Shown piece after piece: positions 9,302 through 19,722 of a stretch of DNA of 64,000 bases. The DNA lies in assembly GCF_000577815.1 (NCBI RefSeq), contig NZ_CBYM010000008.1:1-64000 (forward strand), read 5' to 3'. The notes under the pieces were generated by a model, which was not told the origin of the DNA, made no database searches, and saw nothing but the letters and a program-made list of their open reading frames with translations. Each line of letters opens with the position of its first letter. Within the stretch, counting starts at the first letter, position 1. Made by a program: the position numbers and the translations under genes. The DNA comes from Clostridium saudiense. Lineage in GTDB: Bacteria; Bacillota; Clostridia; Clostridiales; Clostridiaceae.

Positions 9302-10078
9302 TTGTCATCATTATTAAATAAAACGAGAAGATTAAATAAGATTTTACAAACGGGTGGAGCTGATCCAGTTGTATTTGATGATATATGCAATCTTTTAAGC
9401 GAAGTGCTAGAATGTAATGTATATATTATTAGTAGGAAGGGAAAAGTTTTAGGACATACTTTTTCAACAGATTTTGAATGTGAAATAATGAAGAAATATG
9501 TTTTAGATGAAGGTAGATTTCCATTAGGATATAATGAAACTTTATTAAAGATCACAGAAACTTTAGCAAATTCAAAAAGCAATGGGAATTGCGTTTTTAA
9601 AGGTGAGGGAGTTTGCGAAGTGTCTAATAAAATTTCTACTATAGTACCTATAATAGGAAATAGAGAAAGAATGGGTACATTACTTTTAGCGAGATTTGGT
9701 AATGAGTTTACTGAAGATGATTTAGTATTAACTGAGCATAGTGCAACTATAGTTGGAATGGAAATGTTAAGAGCTAAACAAGATGAGTTAGAAGATGATG
9801 CGAGAAAGAAAGCTGTTGTTCAATTAGCAATTGGAACTTTATCTTATTCGGAATTGGAAGCTGTTGACCATATATTTAATGAATTAGATGGCAACGAAGG
9901 GTTATTAGTAGCTTCTAAGATTGCTGATAAGGTTGGAATTACAAGAAGTGTTATTGTTAATGCTTTAAGAAAATTCGAAAGTGCTGGTGTAATTGAGTCT
10001 AGATCATTAGGTATGAAGGGAACTCATATCAAAATTTTAAATGAAAAGTTAATTGATGAATTAAAGAAAATAAGATAA
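9302..10078 (+). CDS. codY: Global transcriptional regulator CodY
   Basis: CodY represses stationary-phase, nitrogen and virulence genes when GTP and branched-chain amino acids are plentiful. The 258-residue protein begins [15 protein letters not shown] after a TTG start preceded by GGGGGGAG (9287-9294). The N-terminal GAF effector domain covers about residues 1-155. The C-terminal winged helix-turn-helix ([20 protein letters not shown], about 205-225) binds DNA. It lies between topA and rpsB, as in many clostridia, and is ended by a strong hairpin. Confidence 0.97.
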   Translation: MSSLLNKTRRLNKILQTGGADPVVFDDICNLLSEVLECNVYIISRKGKVLGHTFSTDFECEIMKKYVLDEGRFPLGYNETLLKITETLANSKSNGNCVFKGEGVCEVSNKISTIVPIIGNRERMGTLLLARFGNEFTEDDLVLTEHSATIVGMEMLRAKQDELEDDARKKAVVQLAIGTLSYSELEAVDHIFNELDGNEGLLVASKIADKVGITRSVIVNALRKFESAGVIESRSLGMKGTHIKILNEKLIDELKKIR

Positions 10079-10087
10079 AAATAAATG

Positions 10088-10115
10088 GAGATTATACGAG
10101 AGTATAATCTCTTTT
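10088..10115 (+). terminator. Terminator after codY
   Basis: A perfect 10-bp stem, GAGATTATAC (10088-10097) with GTATAATCTC (10102-10111), is followed by TTTT. Confidence 0.85.
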
Positions 10116-10333
10116 GCATATATATGGTTATATAATGTGTTAAAGGTAAAAAATGCAGTAAATGATTGTTTATTGACTTATTATATTTTATCAATTGTTT
10201 ATAATTTTGTATTTCGGGAATAATAAGAAAGATAATTATTATTAAAAAGGTAGTATATTAGTGTTTAGAAGTAATAAAATTATAGTGAATTTATTCTTTT
10301 ATGACGTGAAAGATAAAATATGCAAAAAATATG

Positions 10334-10362
10334 TTGCTAGTATAAGAAGCTTGTGATATACT
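10334..10362 (+). promoter_or_regulatory. rpsB promoter
   Basis: TTGCTA (10334-10339) and TATACT (10357-10362) have an ideal 17-base spacer. Transcription from here would start about 10369, just upstream of the folded rpsB leader. Between the codY terminator and this promoter (10116-10333) I see only AT-rich sequence. Confidence 0.7.
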
Positions 10363-10380
10363 AACCTAGGTAATAAAATA

Positions 10381-10464
10381 CGCACACAGCCCAATTTATA
10401 AAGTTGGTGCCTGAATTTGGGAAGCTTTATAAGAATGAAGGCTGTGGAGGAAAAACCAGGAGGT
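10381..10464 (+). promoter_or_regulatory. Structured 5' leader of rpsB (S2 leader-like)
   Basis: CACAGCC (10385-10391) pairs perfectly with GGCTGTG (10440-10446) and encloses smaller stems such as CCAA/TTGG and ATAAAG/CTTTAT. The closing stem ends just before the rpsB ribosome-binding site (10458-10463). A folded leader ahead of the S2 gene suggests feedback control by ribosomal protein S2; the mechanism is inferred. Confidence 0.6.
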
Positions 10465-10470
10465 AACAAA

Positions 10471-11172
10471 ATGTCAGTAATATCAATGAAACAATTATTA
10501 GAAGCAGGCGTTCACTTTGGACACCAAACAAGAAGATGGAACCCTAAGATGGCTCCATATATATTCACAGAAAGAAACGGAATATATATAATAGATCTTC
10601 AAAAGACAGTTAAGAAGGTAGAAGAAGCTTACAACTTCATTAGAGAAGTATCAACAGAAGGAAAAGACATTCTTTTCGTTGGAACTAAGAAACAAGCTCA
10701 AGAAGCTATTCAAGAAGAAGCTATAAGATCAAACATGCACTACGTTAACAACAGATGGTTAGGTGGTATGTTAACTAACTTCAAGACTATCAAAACTAGA
10801 ATTAAGAGATTAGAAGAATTACAACAAATGGAACAAGATGGAACATTTGAAGTTTTACCTAAGAAAGAAGTAATCAAATTAAAGGGTGAAATGGAAAAAT
10901 TACAAACTAACCTTGGTGGTATCACTAACTTAGATGTTAACAACATCGGAGCTATGTTTGTAGTTGACCCAAGAAAAGAAAAGAATGCTATATCTGAAGC
11001 AAAAATCTTAGGAATCCCAGTAGTAGCTATCGTAGATACTAACTGTGACCCAGAAGAAGTTGATTACGTAATCCCAGGAAACGATGACGCTATCAGAGCT
11101 GTTAAATTAATAACTGCTAAACTTGCTGATGGAATTATCGAAGGAAGACAAGGCGAACAATTAGCTGAGTAA
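10471..11172 (+). CDS. rpsB: 30S ribosomal protein S2
   Basis: S2 is needed for small-subunit assembly and for S1 or mRNA interactions. The 233-residue protein starts [27 protein letters not shown]. Family motifs include [33 protein letters not shown] and [12 protein letters not shown]. The frame is open further upstream, but AGGAGG at 10458-10463 and the conserved N-terminus fix the start at ATG 10471. Codon use is typical of highly expressed genes. It is followed by tsf after 86 bases without a terminator. Confidence 0.97.
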   Translation: MSVISMKQLLEAGVHFGHQTRRWNPKMAPYIFTERNGIYIIDLQKTVKKVEEAYNFIREVSTEGKDILFVGTKKQAQEAIQEEAIRSNMHYVNNRWLGGMLTNFKTIKTRIKRLEELQQMEQDGTFEVLPKKEVIKLKGEMEKLQTNLGGITNLDVNNIGAMFVVDPRKEKNAISEAKILGIPVVAIVDTNCDPEEVDYVIPGNDDAIRAVKLITAKLADGIIEGRQGEQLAE

Positions 11173-11258
11173 TAATTTTAAGAGGTAGGTGAGGGAAACT
11201 TCATTTACCTTTTAACCTAAAATAAGGTTTACATTTAATGTCAAGGAGGAATTTAATA

Positions 11259-12173
11259 ATGATAACTGCTAAATCAGTTAAAGAATTAAGAGAAATGACT
11301 GGCGCAGGAATGATGGACTGCAAAAAGGCTTTAGTTGAAACTGAAGGAAATATAGAAAAAGCTGTTGAATTTTTAAGAGAAAAGGGATTAGCTGCTGCTG
11401 CTAAAAAAGCTGGTAGAGTTGCTGCTGAAGGTATAGTTAAGACTTTCGTTTCAGCTGACAAGAAAACTGCTGCTATGGTAGAAGTTAACTGTGAAACTGA
11501 CTTCGTTGCTGCTAATGAAGAATTCGTTTCATTTGCAACAAAAGTTGCAGAAATGGCTGCTAACACTTCAGCTACAACTGTTGAAGAATTAGTTGCTGAA
11601 AAATTTGATGGTGAATCTACTGTAACTGAAGCTTTAACAGCTTTAATCGCTAAATTAGGCGAAAACATGACAGTAAGAAGATTTGTTAAATTCAACATAG
11701 AAAACGGTGCTATAGCTAGCTACATCCACGGTGGTGGAAGAATCGGAGTTATGGTAGAAGTTGCTAGCGAAGCTACAGATGTTGCAGCTTTAGAAGAAGT
11801 TGCTAAAGAAGTTTGTATGCAAGTTGCTGCTGCAAATCCATTATTCTTAAGCAGAGAACAAGTAGATAACGAAGCTTTAGAAAAAGAAAAAGAAATCTAC
11901 AGAGTTCAAGCATTAAATGAAGGAAAACCAGAAAATATCGTTGAAAAAATGGTAATGGGAAGAATTCAAAAGTACTACAAAGAAGTTTGTCTTTTAGATC
12001 AAGCATGGGTTAAAGATGGAGATAAGTCAATATCTAAGTTCTTAGAAGAAAAATCTAAAGAAGTAGGTTCTCCAATAACTGTTACAAGATACGCTAGATT
12101 CGAAAGAGGAGAAGGTATCGAAAAAGTTGAAGAAGACTTCGCTGCAGAAGTTGCTAAGACTATGGGTATGTAA
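11259..12173 (+). CDS. tsf: Elongation factor Ts
   Basis: EF-Ts exchanges GDP for GTP on EF-Tu. The 304-residue protein begins [25 protein letters not shown], the UBA-like N-terminal domain with the TGAGMMDCK signature. It continues with [14 protein letters not shown] in the core and carries two EF-Ts dimerisation-type repeats. AAGGAGG (11243-11249) selects ATG 11259 over an in-frame ATG at 11238. It has highly expressed codon bias. It is co-transcribed with rpsB and ended by a strong terminator at 12179-12207. Confidence 0.97.
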   Translation: MITAKSVKELREMTGAGMMDCKKALVETEGNIEKAVEFLREKGLAAAAKKAGRVAAEGIVKTFVSADKKTAAMVEVNCETDFVAANEEFVSFATKVAEMAANTSATTVEELVAEKFDGESTVTEALTALIAKLGENMTVRRFVKFNIENGAIASYIHGGGRIGVMVEVASEATDVAALEEVAKEVCMQVAAANPLFLSREQVDNEALEKEKEIYRVQALNEGKPENIVEKMVMGRIQKYYKEVCLLDQAWVKDGDKSISKFLEEKSKEVGSPITVTRYARFERGEGIEKVEEDFAAEVAKTMGM

Positions 12174-12956
<783 letters not shown>

Positions 12957-12969
12957 TAGGGAGGTATAT

Positions 12970-13527
12970 ATGATTAAAGAAGTTTTAAACACTGCTGAAT
13001 CTAAAATGCAAAAGACAATATCTGTATTATCATCAGATTTAACTACATTAAAAGCTGGAAGAGCTAATCCAAAGATGCTTGATAGAATTCAAGTTGAAGC
13101 ATACGGTGGATTATGTCCAATAGAGCAAGTAGGTAACATATCTGCTCCAGAACCAAGAATGTTAGTTATAACTCCATGGGATAAATCTTTATTAAAAGAA
13201 ATAGAAAAAGCAATTTTAAAATCAGATTTAGGAATCAATCCTTCTAATGATGGATCTATAATAAGATTATTAGTTCCTGAATTAACAGAAGAAACAAGAA
13301 AAAATCTTGTGAAAAATGTTAAAAAATTAGGTGAAGATGCAAAAGTAGCAATAAGATCTATTAGAAGAGATGCTAATGAAAAAATTAAAGCATTAAAGAA
13401 AGACGGACATATTTCAGAAGATGAAGTTAAAAAAGGTGAAGATGCTGTTCAAAAGAAAACAGATCAATATGTTAAAGAAATAGATTCACTAATTGTAGCT
13501 AAGGAAAAAGAGATTATGTCAATTTAA
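12970..13527 (+). CDS. frr: Ribosome recycling factor
   Basis: With EF-G, this factor splits post-termination ribosomes. The 185-residue protein has the expected length. It starts MIKEVLNTAESKMQKTISVL and shows LKAGRANPKMLDRIQVEAYGG, ISAPEPRMLVITPWD and the helical C-terminal arm VAIRSIRRDANEKIKALKKDG. AGGGAGGT lies just upstream. The pyrH-frr unit ends at a strong terminator directly after its stop codon. Confidence 0.97.
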   Translation: MIKEVLNTAESKMQKTISVLSSDLTTLKAGRANPKMLDRIQVEAYGGLCPIEQVGNISAPEPRMLVITPWDKSLLKEIEKAILKSDLGINPSNDGSIIRLLVPELTEETRKNLVKNVKKLGEDAKVAIRSIRRDANEKIKALKKDGHISEDEVKKGEDAVQKKTDQYVKEIDSLIVAKEKEIMSI

Positions 13528-13552
13528 AACCTGCTATTTAGCAGGTTTTTTT
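13527..13552 (+). terminator. Terminator after frr
   Basis: AAACCTGCTA (13527-13536) pairs with TAGCAGGTTT (13539-13548) and runs into T residues. Confidence 0.9.
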
Positions 13553-13643
13553 CTTAAGTGTAATTATTAAATTTTATTCATAAATATTACTTTACACTTT
13601 AAATATGATATGATTTATTTAAAATAAAGTGGAGGCAGAAAGA

Positions 13644-14402
13644 ATGTTAAGTTATTTTAAAGCTAATAAGAATGTACAAGAAAATAATTTTGAATTAGAT
13701 TTTGATAATATACCTCAACATATAGCTATAATTATGGATGGTAATGGTAGATGGGCAAAAGCGAGAAATTTACCTAGAACTATGGGTCATAAAGCTGGTG
13801 TAGAAACTATTAGAAGGGTTATAAAAGAAGCTGATAGACTAGGTGTAAAATATATTACTTTATATGCATTTTCAACTGAGAATTGGAAAAGACCAAAAGA
13901 TGAAGTTAATGCTTTAATGAAACTTTTAGTTCAATATTTAAAAACAGAAGTAAGCGAACTACATAAAAATGGAGTAGTTTTAAGGGTGTTAGGTGATATT
14001 AATGCACTTGTAGATGATTGTAGAAGAGAAATCGAAGAATCTATAGAATTAACTAAAAATAATACAGGATTAGTATTAAATTTTGCTTTTAATTATGGTG
14101 GAAGAGATGAAATAATAAAAGCAGTAAAAAATATTATAGATGATGTGCAAGAAGGTAAAATTAATAAGGAAAATATAAATCAAGAATTATTCTCAGATTA
14201 TTTATATACTAAGGATTCACCAGATCCAGATTTAATAATTAGACCATCAGGAGAACAAAGAATAAGTAATTTCTTATTATGGCAATGTGCTTATTCTGAA
14301 TTTTGGTATTCAAATGTAAATTGGCCTGATTTTTCAGAGAAAGATTTACAAAGAGCTATATATGATTATCAAAATAGAGATAGAAGATTTGGTGGAGTAT
14401 AG
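13644..14402 (+). CDS. uppS: Isoprenyl transferase (undecaprenyl diphosphate synthase)
   Basis: UppS makes undecaprenyl diphosphate, the lipid carrier for cell-wall precursors, from IPP and FPP. The 252-residue protein shows HIAIIMDGNGRWAKARN (catalytic D32), RTMGHKAG, YAFSTENWKRP, and PDPDLIIRPSGEQRISNFLLWQ with the C-terminal EFWYSNVNWPDF. GTGGAGG at 13629-13635 is the ribosome-binding site for ATG 13644. It is followed 15 bases later by cdsA. Confidence 0.97.
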   Translation: MLSYFKANKNVQENNFELDFDNIPQHIAIIMDGNGRWAKARNLPRTMGHKAGVETIRRVIKEADRLGVKYITLYAFSTENWKRPKDEVNALMKLLVQYLKTEVSELHKNGVVLRVLGDINALVDDCRREIEESIELTKNNTGLVLNFAFNYGGRDEIIKAVKNIIDDVQEGKINKENINQELFSDYLYTKDSPDPDLIIRPSGEQRISNFLLWQCAYSEFWYSNVNWPDFSEKDLQRAIYDYQNRDRRFGGV

Positions 14403-14417
14403 CATAGGAGGAAAAGT

Positions 14418-15212
14418 ATGAAAATTAATAGTAGATATATAGGTGCAGTTGTACTTGCCCCACTACTAATATTTGTGCTTTTAGGCGGATTACCATTAAA
14501 ATTATTCACTATAGCATTATCAGTATGTGGATTATATGAGTTTTATCATGCCTTAAAGACTAAAGAAATTAAGAGTATTCCAATAATAAGTTACATTTTA
14601 TTAGTAGTTTATTACGCGCTAAACAATAATTTTGAATATATGATGTATATTTTAGTTATAGCAATTGTGTTAGCTTTAATAATACCAATTATAGATTTAA
14701 AATATTCATTTATAGATGTTGCAGTAACATTTTTAGGATTTATATATGTAGTAATTCTATTTAGTTTTATTCCATTAGTAAATTCGAAAGTTAATGGTGG
14801 ATATTTAGTATGGTTAATATTTATTGGATCATGGGTTTCTGATACTGTTGCATACTATTTTGGAAGATTTTTTGGTAAGCACAAATTATGTCCAAAGGTT
14901 AGCCCTAAGAAAACTATTGAAGGTTCAATAGGAGGATTTTTAGGAGGAACACTTGGATGTGGGATATTTGGAATTATAGTAAGTAGTTATGTTCCAGAAG
15001 TTAAACTTATTCATTTCTTTTTAATTGGTGCTTTATGCGGAATAATGAGTCAATTTGGGGACTTAGTTGCTTCATCAATTAAAAGATATGTAGGATTAAA
15101 AGATTATAGTAATTTAATTCCAGGACATGGTGGAATATTAGATAGATTTGATTCAATCTTATTTAATGCAGTTGTAGTATTTTACTATTTAACGTTTGTA
15201 ATAGGAATTTAA
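14418..15212 (+). CDS. cdsA: Phosphatidate cytidylyltransferase
   Basis: CdsA makes CDP-diacylglycerol, the precursor of membrane phospholipids, at the cytoplasmic membrane. The 264-residue protein has about seven or eight hydrophobic segments. It carries the family signature near the C-terminus (SSIKRYVGLKDYSNLIPGHGGILDRFDS) and VSPKKTIEGSIGGFLGG. TAGGAGGAAA precedes the ATG. It is in the usual order after uppS, but a terminator and an extra gene separate it from dxr. Confidence 0.95.
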   Translation: MKINSRYIGAVVLAPLLIFVLLGGLPLKLFTIALSVCGLYEFYHALKTKEIKSIPIISYILLVVYYALNNNFEYMMYILVIAIVLALIIPIIDLKYSFIDVAVTFLGFIYVVILFSFIPLVNSKVNGGYLVWLIFIGSWVSDTVAYYFGRFFGKHKLCPKVSPKKTIEGSIGGFLGGTLGCGIFGIIVSSYVPEVKLIHFFLIGALCGIMSQFGDLVASSIKRYVGLKDYSNLIPGHGGILDRFDSILFNAVVVFYYLTFVIGI

Positions 15213-15220
15213 GTTTAATA

Positions 15221-15254
15221 GATACAATAGAAATAAACTATTGTATCTTTTTTT
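15221..15254 (+). terminator. Terminator after cdsA
   Basis: GATACAATAG (15221-15230) pairs perfectly with CTATTGTATC (15238-15247) and is followed by a T run. Confidence 0.9.
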
Positions 15255-15353
15255 TATTTGAATGAAAAGTAGTCTAAAAAATATATGAATATAATAAATT
15301 AATAGTATGAAGTAATATAAACTAAGTTATCGTAGTAGAAATAAGGAGGTAAA

Positions 15354-16337
15354 ATGAGAATATATAATGGATATAAAAAGCATTATCAATATCAAATACT
15401 AGTTAATTTATTATTATTGCTATTTCTTTTTATTGTAATAGCTTTTGTTATTAAGAATTATTTTAAACCATTTTTATCTATTATTATTTTATTAATAATA
15501 TGTACTCCAATTTATGATTTAATGAAAAAAGTATTTCAAAAGAATGAAATTGCAGGAGCTCTAACAATTTTAGTAATTAATGTGCTTATGTTTTGTTTTG
15601 TATTTTATTTTGGAAATTCAATTATAGATTTAGTTCAGAGCTTTTACATAAATCATATAAATGACTTAAAGGAATGGCTTAACACAATTAAAGTTATATT
15701 TAATGTAGATTTAGAAGAAATGCTACATAATGGATCACAAGGATTATCATCAGTAACTTCTTTTAAAAGTAGTTTAGCAGTTACAGGGCAAGGAATAATA
15801 TCATATATTATAGCCAATATAACTGTATATTTTACTTTAGTGGATAAAAAGTTATTTTTAAAGTTGTTAAATTGTTTATTACCTTATGATGTTGTAGAAA
15901 CTATAAGGGAGAAAAAAAATAATTTAGGAGAAGTAGTAAAAATAGAAATTAAATTAGTAATAATATGTATGATAATTACTATTATAGGATTTAAAATATT
16001 AAGGATTCCTAGTGCAATATTTTTAGGGCTTATATGCGGAATTTTAGATATTTTGCCATATGTAGGAACAATAATTGTATTTATTCCAATTATAATATAC
16101 AATATAATAATGAAGAAATACTTACTAGTAGTTGGATTGATAGCTTTATACTTATTATTACAGGTAGTAAGAGAGATATTAGAATTAAAGTTTCTAAGCT
16201 CTAAATTAGATATTCATCCATTAGTAGTAATGTTATCTATGTATATAGGAGCAGAAGTCTTTGGAATAATAGGAATATTCATAGGTCCTATATACTGTTT
16301 AATAGCAAAAGATTTAATATATGAAGGAACATTGTAG
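15354..16337 (+). CDS. AI-2E family membrane transporter
   Basis: This is a multi-spanning protein of 327 residues with about eight transmembrane segments, including a paired hydrophobic hairpin near the N-terminus. The C-terminal region LRIPSAIFLGLICGILDILPYVG and IHPLVVMLSMYIGAEVFGIIG is typical of the AI-2E/YtvI/PerM family. Members export small molecules or ions (some are Na+/H+ antiporters), and the substrate here is unknown. AAGGAGG lies 5 bases before the ATG. It sits between cdsA and dxr, which are often adjacent in other clostridia, and lies 9 bases before dxr. Confidence 0.85.
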   Translation: MRIYNGYKKHYQYQILVNLLLLLFLFIVIAFVIKNYFKPFLSIIILLIICTPIYDLMKKVFQKNEIAGALTILVINVLMFCFVFYFGNSIIDLVQSFYINHINDLKEWLNTIKVIFNVDLEEMLHNGSQGLSSVTSFKSSLAVTGQGIISYIIANITVYFTLVDKKLFLKLLNCLLPYDVVETIREKKNNLGEVVKIEIKLVIICMIITIIGFKILRIPSAIFLGLICGILDILPYVGTIIVFIPIIIYNIIMKKYLLVVGLIALYLLLQVVREILELKFLSSKLDIHPLVVMLSMYIGAEVFGIIGIFIGPIYCLIAKDLIYEGTL

Positions 16338-16346
16338 GAGGTATAA

Positions 16347-17519
16347 ATGAAAAGTATTTCAATTTTAGGGGCAACTGGTTCCATTGGGACACAAACTTTA
16401 GACGTAATTAGAAATTCAGAGGGGACGATTAACCTTATAGGAATTACTGCTAATTCTTCCGTTGATAAGATTAAAGAAATAATTAAAGAGTTTAAACCAA
16501 AATATGTAGGCATGATGGAATTAAATTCTGCTAAAGTTATTGAGGAGTTTTGTAATGAAAGCTATCCAGAAATTAAAGTTTTTAGCGGGATTGATGGATT
16601 AATTAAAATTGCAACATTAGATGAGATTGATACTGTGGTTACTTCTGTTGTGGGAATGATAGGATTAAAACCAACTATGGCTGCAATAGAAGCAAAAAAG
16701 GATATTGCTTTAGCTAACAAGGAAACATTAGTTGTAGCAGGGGAACTTGTTATGAATAAAGCAAAAGAAAATAATGTTAGAATATTACCAGTTGATTCAG
16801 AACATAGCGCTATTTTCCAAAGTTTAAGTGGATATAAGAATAAAGATATTAATAAAATAATATTAACTGCTTCAGGAGGTCCATTTAGAGGAAAGAACTT
16901 AGAAGATTTAAAAGATGTGACAGTAAAGGAAGCACTAAAACATCCAAAATGGAATATGGGGCAAAAGATATCTATAGATTCAGCTAGTCTTATGAATAAA
17001 GGGTTAGAGGTTATAGAAGCCCATTTCTTATTTGATACTGATTATGACAATATTGAGGTTGTTGTTCATCCTCAAAGTATAATTCACTCTATGGTTGAGT
17101 ATAAGGATGCAAGTATTATAGCTCAAATGGGAACGCCTGATATGAGATTACCAATACAATATGCATTAAATTATCCAGAAAGAAAAGGTATGATTGCAAA
17201 GCCACTTAATTTTTATGAAGTAGGATCATTAACGTTTGAAAAACCAGATTTAGATACTTTTAAGTGTTTAAAATTTGCATACGATGCAGGTAAAATTGGA
17301 GGTCTTGCACCTACTATTTTAAATGGTGCTAATGAAGAAGCAGTAGCATTATTATTAGAGGAAAAAATAAAGTTCTTACAAATAGCAGAAATAATAGAAG
17401 AGTGTATGAATGTATTTAAAGAAAACTATTATGATGAGCTAACTTTAGAAAATATTGTAGAGTTAGATAAAAAGGTAAGAAAATATATAAGAAATAAATG
17501 GGAGTTAGGAGTGAAGTAA
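16347..17519 (+). CDS. dxr: 1-deoxy-D-xylulose 5-phosphate reductoisomerase
   Basis: Dxr carries out the second step of the MEP isoprenoid pathway, converting DXP to MEP with NADPH. The 390-residue protein has the NADPH-binding ISILGATGSIGTQTLDVI at the N-terminus, ALANKETLVVAGE, LPVDSEHSAIFQ, ILTASGGPFRG, HPKWNMGQKISIDSASLMNKGLE and VVVHPQSIIHSMVE. All are active-site segments of the family. TAGGAGG lies 8 bases before the ATG. The stop codon is immediately followed by the rseP GTG start. Confidence 0.97.
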   Translation: MKSISILGATGSIGTQTLDVIRNSEGTINLIGITANSSVDKIKEIIKEFKPKYVGMMELNSAKVIEEFCNESYPEIKVFSGIDGLIKIATLDEIDTVVTSVVGMIGLKPTMAAIEAKKDIALANKETLVVAGELVMNKAKENNVRILPVDSEHSAIFQSLSGYKNKDINKIILTASGGPFRGKNLEDLKDVTVKEALKHPKWNMGQKISIDSASLMNKGLEVIEAHFLFDTDYDNIEVVVHPQSIIHSMVEYKDASIIAQMGTPDMRLPIQYALNYPERKGMIAKPLNFYEVGSLTFEKPDLDTFKCLKFAYDAGKIGGLAPTILNGANEEAVALLLEEKIKFLQIAEIIEECMNVFKENYYDELTLENIVELDKKVRKYIRNKWELGVK

Positions 17520-18539
17520 GTGTATATTATAATGGCAATATTGGGCTTTAGCTTACTAATTATTGTTCATGAATTAGGACATTTTATTATGGCTAAGGTA
17601 AATGGTATTAAGGTAGAAGAGTTTTCAATAGGAATGGGACCTGAGGTTTTCTCTAAAAAGGGAAAGGAGACTCAATATTCATTAAGACTATTTCCTATAG
17701 GTGGATATGTTAAAATGCTTGGTGAAGAGGAAGACGTTGAAGATGAAAGAAGCTTTTCTTCTAAATCACCATTAAGACGAATTACAGTTATATTAGCTGG
17801 TGCTACAATGAATATTATTTTTGCAATTATAGCATTTTCTATAATAATTAGTAATAGAGGATATACAGAAACTACAATAAGTAAATTAGAGCCAGATACT
17901 CCTGCAATTGAATCAGGTTTACAAGTAGGAGATAAAATATTAACAATAGATGGGGCCAGAGTATTTACGACTACAGATGTATCAATGGGTATTCAACTTT
18001 CTAAGGGAGATTCTGTAGATTTAGTAGTAGATAGAAATGGAGAAAAGGAAAACATTACAGTTACTCCAAGATTAATTGAACAAGATGGAACACAAATGTA
18101 TCAAATAGGATTTCACTATACACCTGTAGAAAATCCAACAATACTTGAATCTATAAGAGAGTCATTTAATGAGACAATTTCATTAGCAACACAAACATTT
18201 AAGAGTCTTAAGATGATGGTTACTGGAAATATAAACTTTAAAACAGATGTTGGTGGACCGGTAACTATAATTAAAATGTCAGGGCAAGCAGCTAAAAATG
18301 GATTAATGACATTGACATATTTCTTAGGATTCATTAGTATTAACTTAGCTGTGTTTAATTTATTACCTTTCCCTGCACTTGATGGTGGATGGACTGTAAT
18401 ATTATTAATAGAGCTAATAACAAGAAGAAAAGTTCCAGATAAAGTTGTTGGAGCAGCAAACTATGTAGGGTTTATGATATTAATAGGCTTTATGATTGTA
18501 GTAACATTAAAAGATATATTATTCCCTATTAGTTTATAG
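17520..18539 (+). CDS. rseP: RIP zinc metalloprotease RseP (site-2 protease)
   Basis: This intramembrane protease cleaves transmembrane substrates such as anti-sigma factors and signal-peptide remnants. The 339-residue protein has the zinc site HELGH (17-21) in the first membrane segment and one PDZ domain (about 115-190). The C-terminal membrane segment carries NLLPFPALDGG, the second zinc motif. The start is GTG 17520, directly after the dxr stop, with AGGAGTG at 17508-17514 as ribosome-binding site inside dxr. It is tightly coupled to dxr and ispG. Confidence 0.95.
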   Translation: MYIIMAILGFSLLIIVHELGHFIMAKVNGIKVEEFSIGMGPEVFSKKGKETQYSLRLFPIGGYVKMLGEEEDVEDERSFSSKSPLRRITVILAGATMNIIFAIIAFSIIISNRGYTETTISKLEPDTPAIESGLQVGDKILTIDGARVFTTTDVSMGIQLSKGDSVDLVVDRNGEKENITVTPRLIEQDGTQMYQIGFHYTPVENPTILESIRESFNETISLATQTFKSLKMMVTGNINFKTDVGGPVTIIKMSGQAAKNGLMTLTYFLGFISINLAVFNLLPFPALDGGWTVILLIELITRRKVPDKVVGAANYVGFMILIGFMIVVTLKDILFPISL

Positions 18540-18551
18540 GAGCGAGGAAAA

Positions 18552-19601
18552 ATGGAAAGAAAAATTACAAGAAAAGTTAAGGTTGGATCTGTTTATGTTG
18601 GAGGAGATGCACCAGTTTCAATTCAATCTATGACTAATACAGATACAAGAGATGTAGAAGCAACATTAAATCAAATAAGAGAATTACATGTTGCCGGATG
18701 CGAAATAATAAGATGTGCTGTACCAGATATGATTGCTGCAGAAGCAATTAAAGATATATGTGCAGGATCACCAATGCCTGTAGTAGCAGATATACACTTT
18801 GATTATAAATTAGCTTTAAAGTGTGTTGAAAATGGAATTAGTGCAATTAGAATTAATCCAGGTAATATTGGTAATGTTGAAAGAGTAAAGGCTGTTACAG
18901 AAGCATGTAAAGCTAAAAATATTCCAATAAGAATTGGAGTTAACTCAGGTTCTTTAGAAAAGGATATTTTAGAAAGAGATGGAAAACCTACAGCAAAAGG
19001 TCTTGTTGAATCTGCATTAAGACATGTAAAGATATTAGAAGAATTAGATTTTCATGATATAGTAATATCAATTAAATCTTCTGATGTTCCTATGATGATA
19101 GAAGCATATAGATTAATGAGTACAAAGTGTAACTATCCTCTTCATTTAGGGGTTACGGAGTCAGGTACTGTTTTTAGAGGAACTATTAAGTCTACACTTG
19201 GAATAGGAACATTATTAGCGGAAGGGATAGGAGATACTATAAGAGTATCATTAACTAGTGATCCAATAGAAGAAATTAAAGTAGCAAAGGAAATGTTAGT
19301 TGCCTTAGGTTTAAGAAAGCAAGGAATGACTTTTGTATCTTGTCCAACTTGCGGAAGAACTCAAATAAACCTTATAAAAATTGCAGAAGAAGTAGAAAAA
19401 AGACTTGAAAACTGTAATAAAAATATTAAGGTTGCAGTTATGGGCTGTGTTGTAAATGGCCCAGGGGAAGCAAGAGAAGCTGATATTGGTATTGCAGGTG
19501 GAAAAGGTGAAGGATTAATTTTCAAAAAAGGTGAAATAATTAAAAAAGTTAAAGAAGAGGACCTTATTGAAGAATTAATGAAAGAAATAGAAAATTTATA
19601 A
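18552..19601 (+). CDS. ispG: 4-hydroxy-3-methylbut-2-enyl diphosphate synthase (IspG)
   Basis: IspG is the [4Fe-4S] enzyme that converts MEcPP to HMBPP in the MEP pathway. The 349-residue protein begins with [21 protein letters not shown] (the TIM-barrel start), then [13 protein letters not shown] and [10 protein letters not shown]. The C-terminal cluster-binding cysteines lie in SCPTCGRTQ and [22 protein letters not shown] lies before the ATG. It ends the dxr-rseP-ispG operon at a strong terminator. Confidence 0.97.
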   Translation: MERKITRKVKVGSVYVGGDAPVSIQSMTNTDTRDVEATLNQIRELHVAGCEIIRCAVPDMIAAEAIKDICAGSPMPVVADIHFDYKLALKCVENGISAIRINPGNIGNVERVKAVTEACKAKNIPIRIGVNSGSLEKDILERDGKPTAKGLVESALRHVKILEELDFHDIVISIKSSDVPMMIEAYRLMSTKCNYPLHLGVTESGTVFRGTIKSTLGIGTLLAEGIGDTIRVSLTSDPIEEIKVAKEMLVALGLRKQGMTFVSCPTCGRTQINLIKIAEEVEKRLENCNKNIKVAVMGCVVNGPGEAREADIGIAGGKGEGLIFKKGEIIKKVKEEDLIEELMKEIENL

Positions 19602-19611
19602 AAATACAATA

Positions 19612-19659
19612 ATCTCCAAGGTTACTTTAATATTAAGATTAACCTTGGGGATATTTTTT
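19612..19659 (+). terminator. Terminator after ispG
   Basis: ATCTCCAAGGTTA (19612-19624) pairs with TAACCTTGGGGAT (19640-19652) over 13 positions including a G-T pair, followed by TTTTTT. Confidence 0.9.
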
Positions 19660-19678
19660 ATAATTATATAAAAAAGTG

Positions 19679-19708
19679 TTGACTATTTTCGACAATTGAG
19701 TATATAAT
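19679..19708 (+). promoter_or_regulatory. codBA promoter
   Basis: TTGACT (19679-19684) and TATAAT (19703-19708) are separated by 18 bases. The predicted start near 19715 puts the whole PyrR-type attenuator in the transcript. Confidence 0.75.
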
Positions 19709-19722
19709 GATTTCAAGAAAAA

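Noticed and set aside
10173..10205. TTGACT and TATAAT upstream of rpsB as a promoter
   Set aside because: The spacer is 21 bases, too long for sigma-A. The pair at 10334-10362 is better placed and spaced.
13629..13643. GTG 13629 as the uppS start
   Set aside because: The codon is part of the GTGGAGG ribosome-binding site for ATG 13644.
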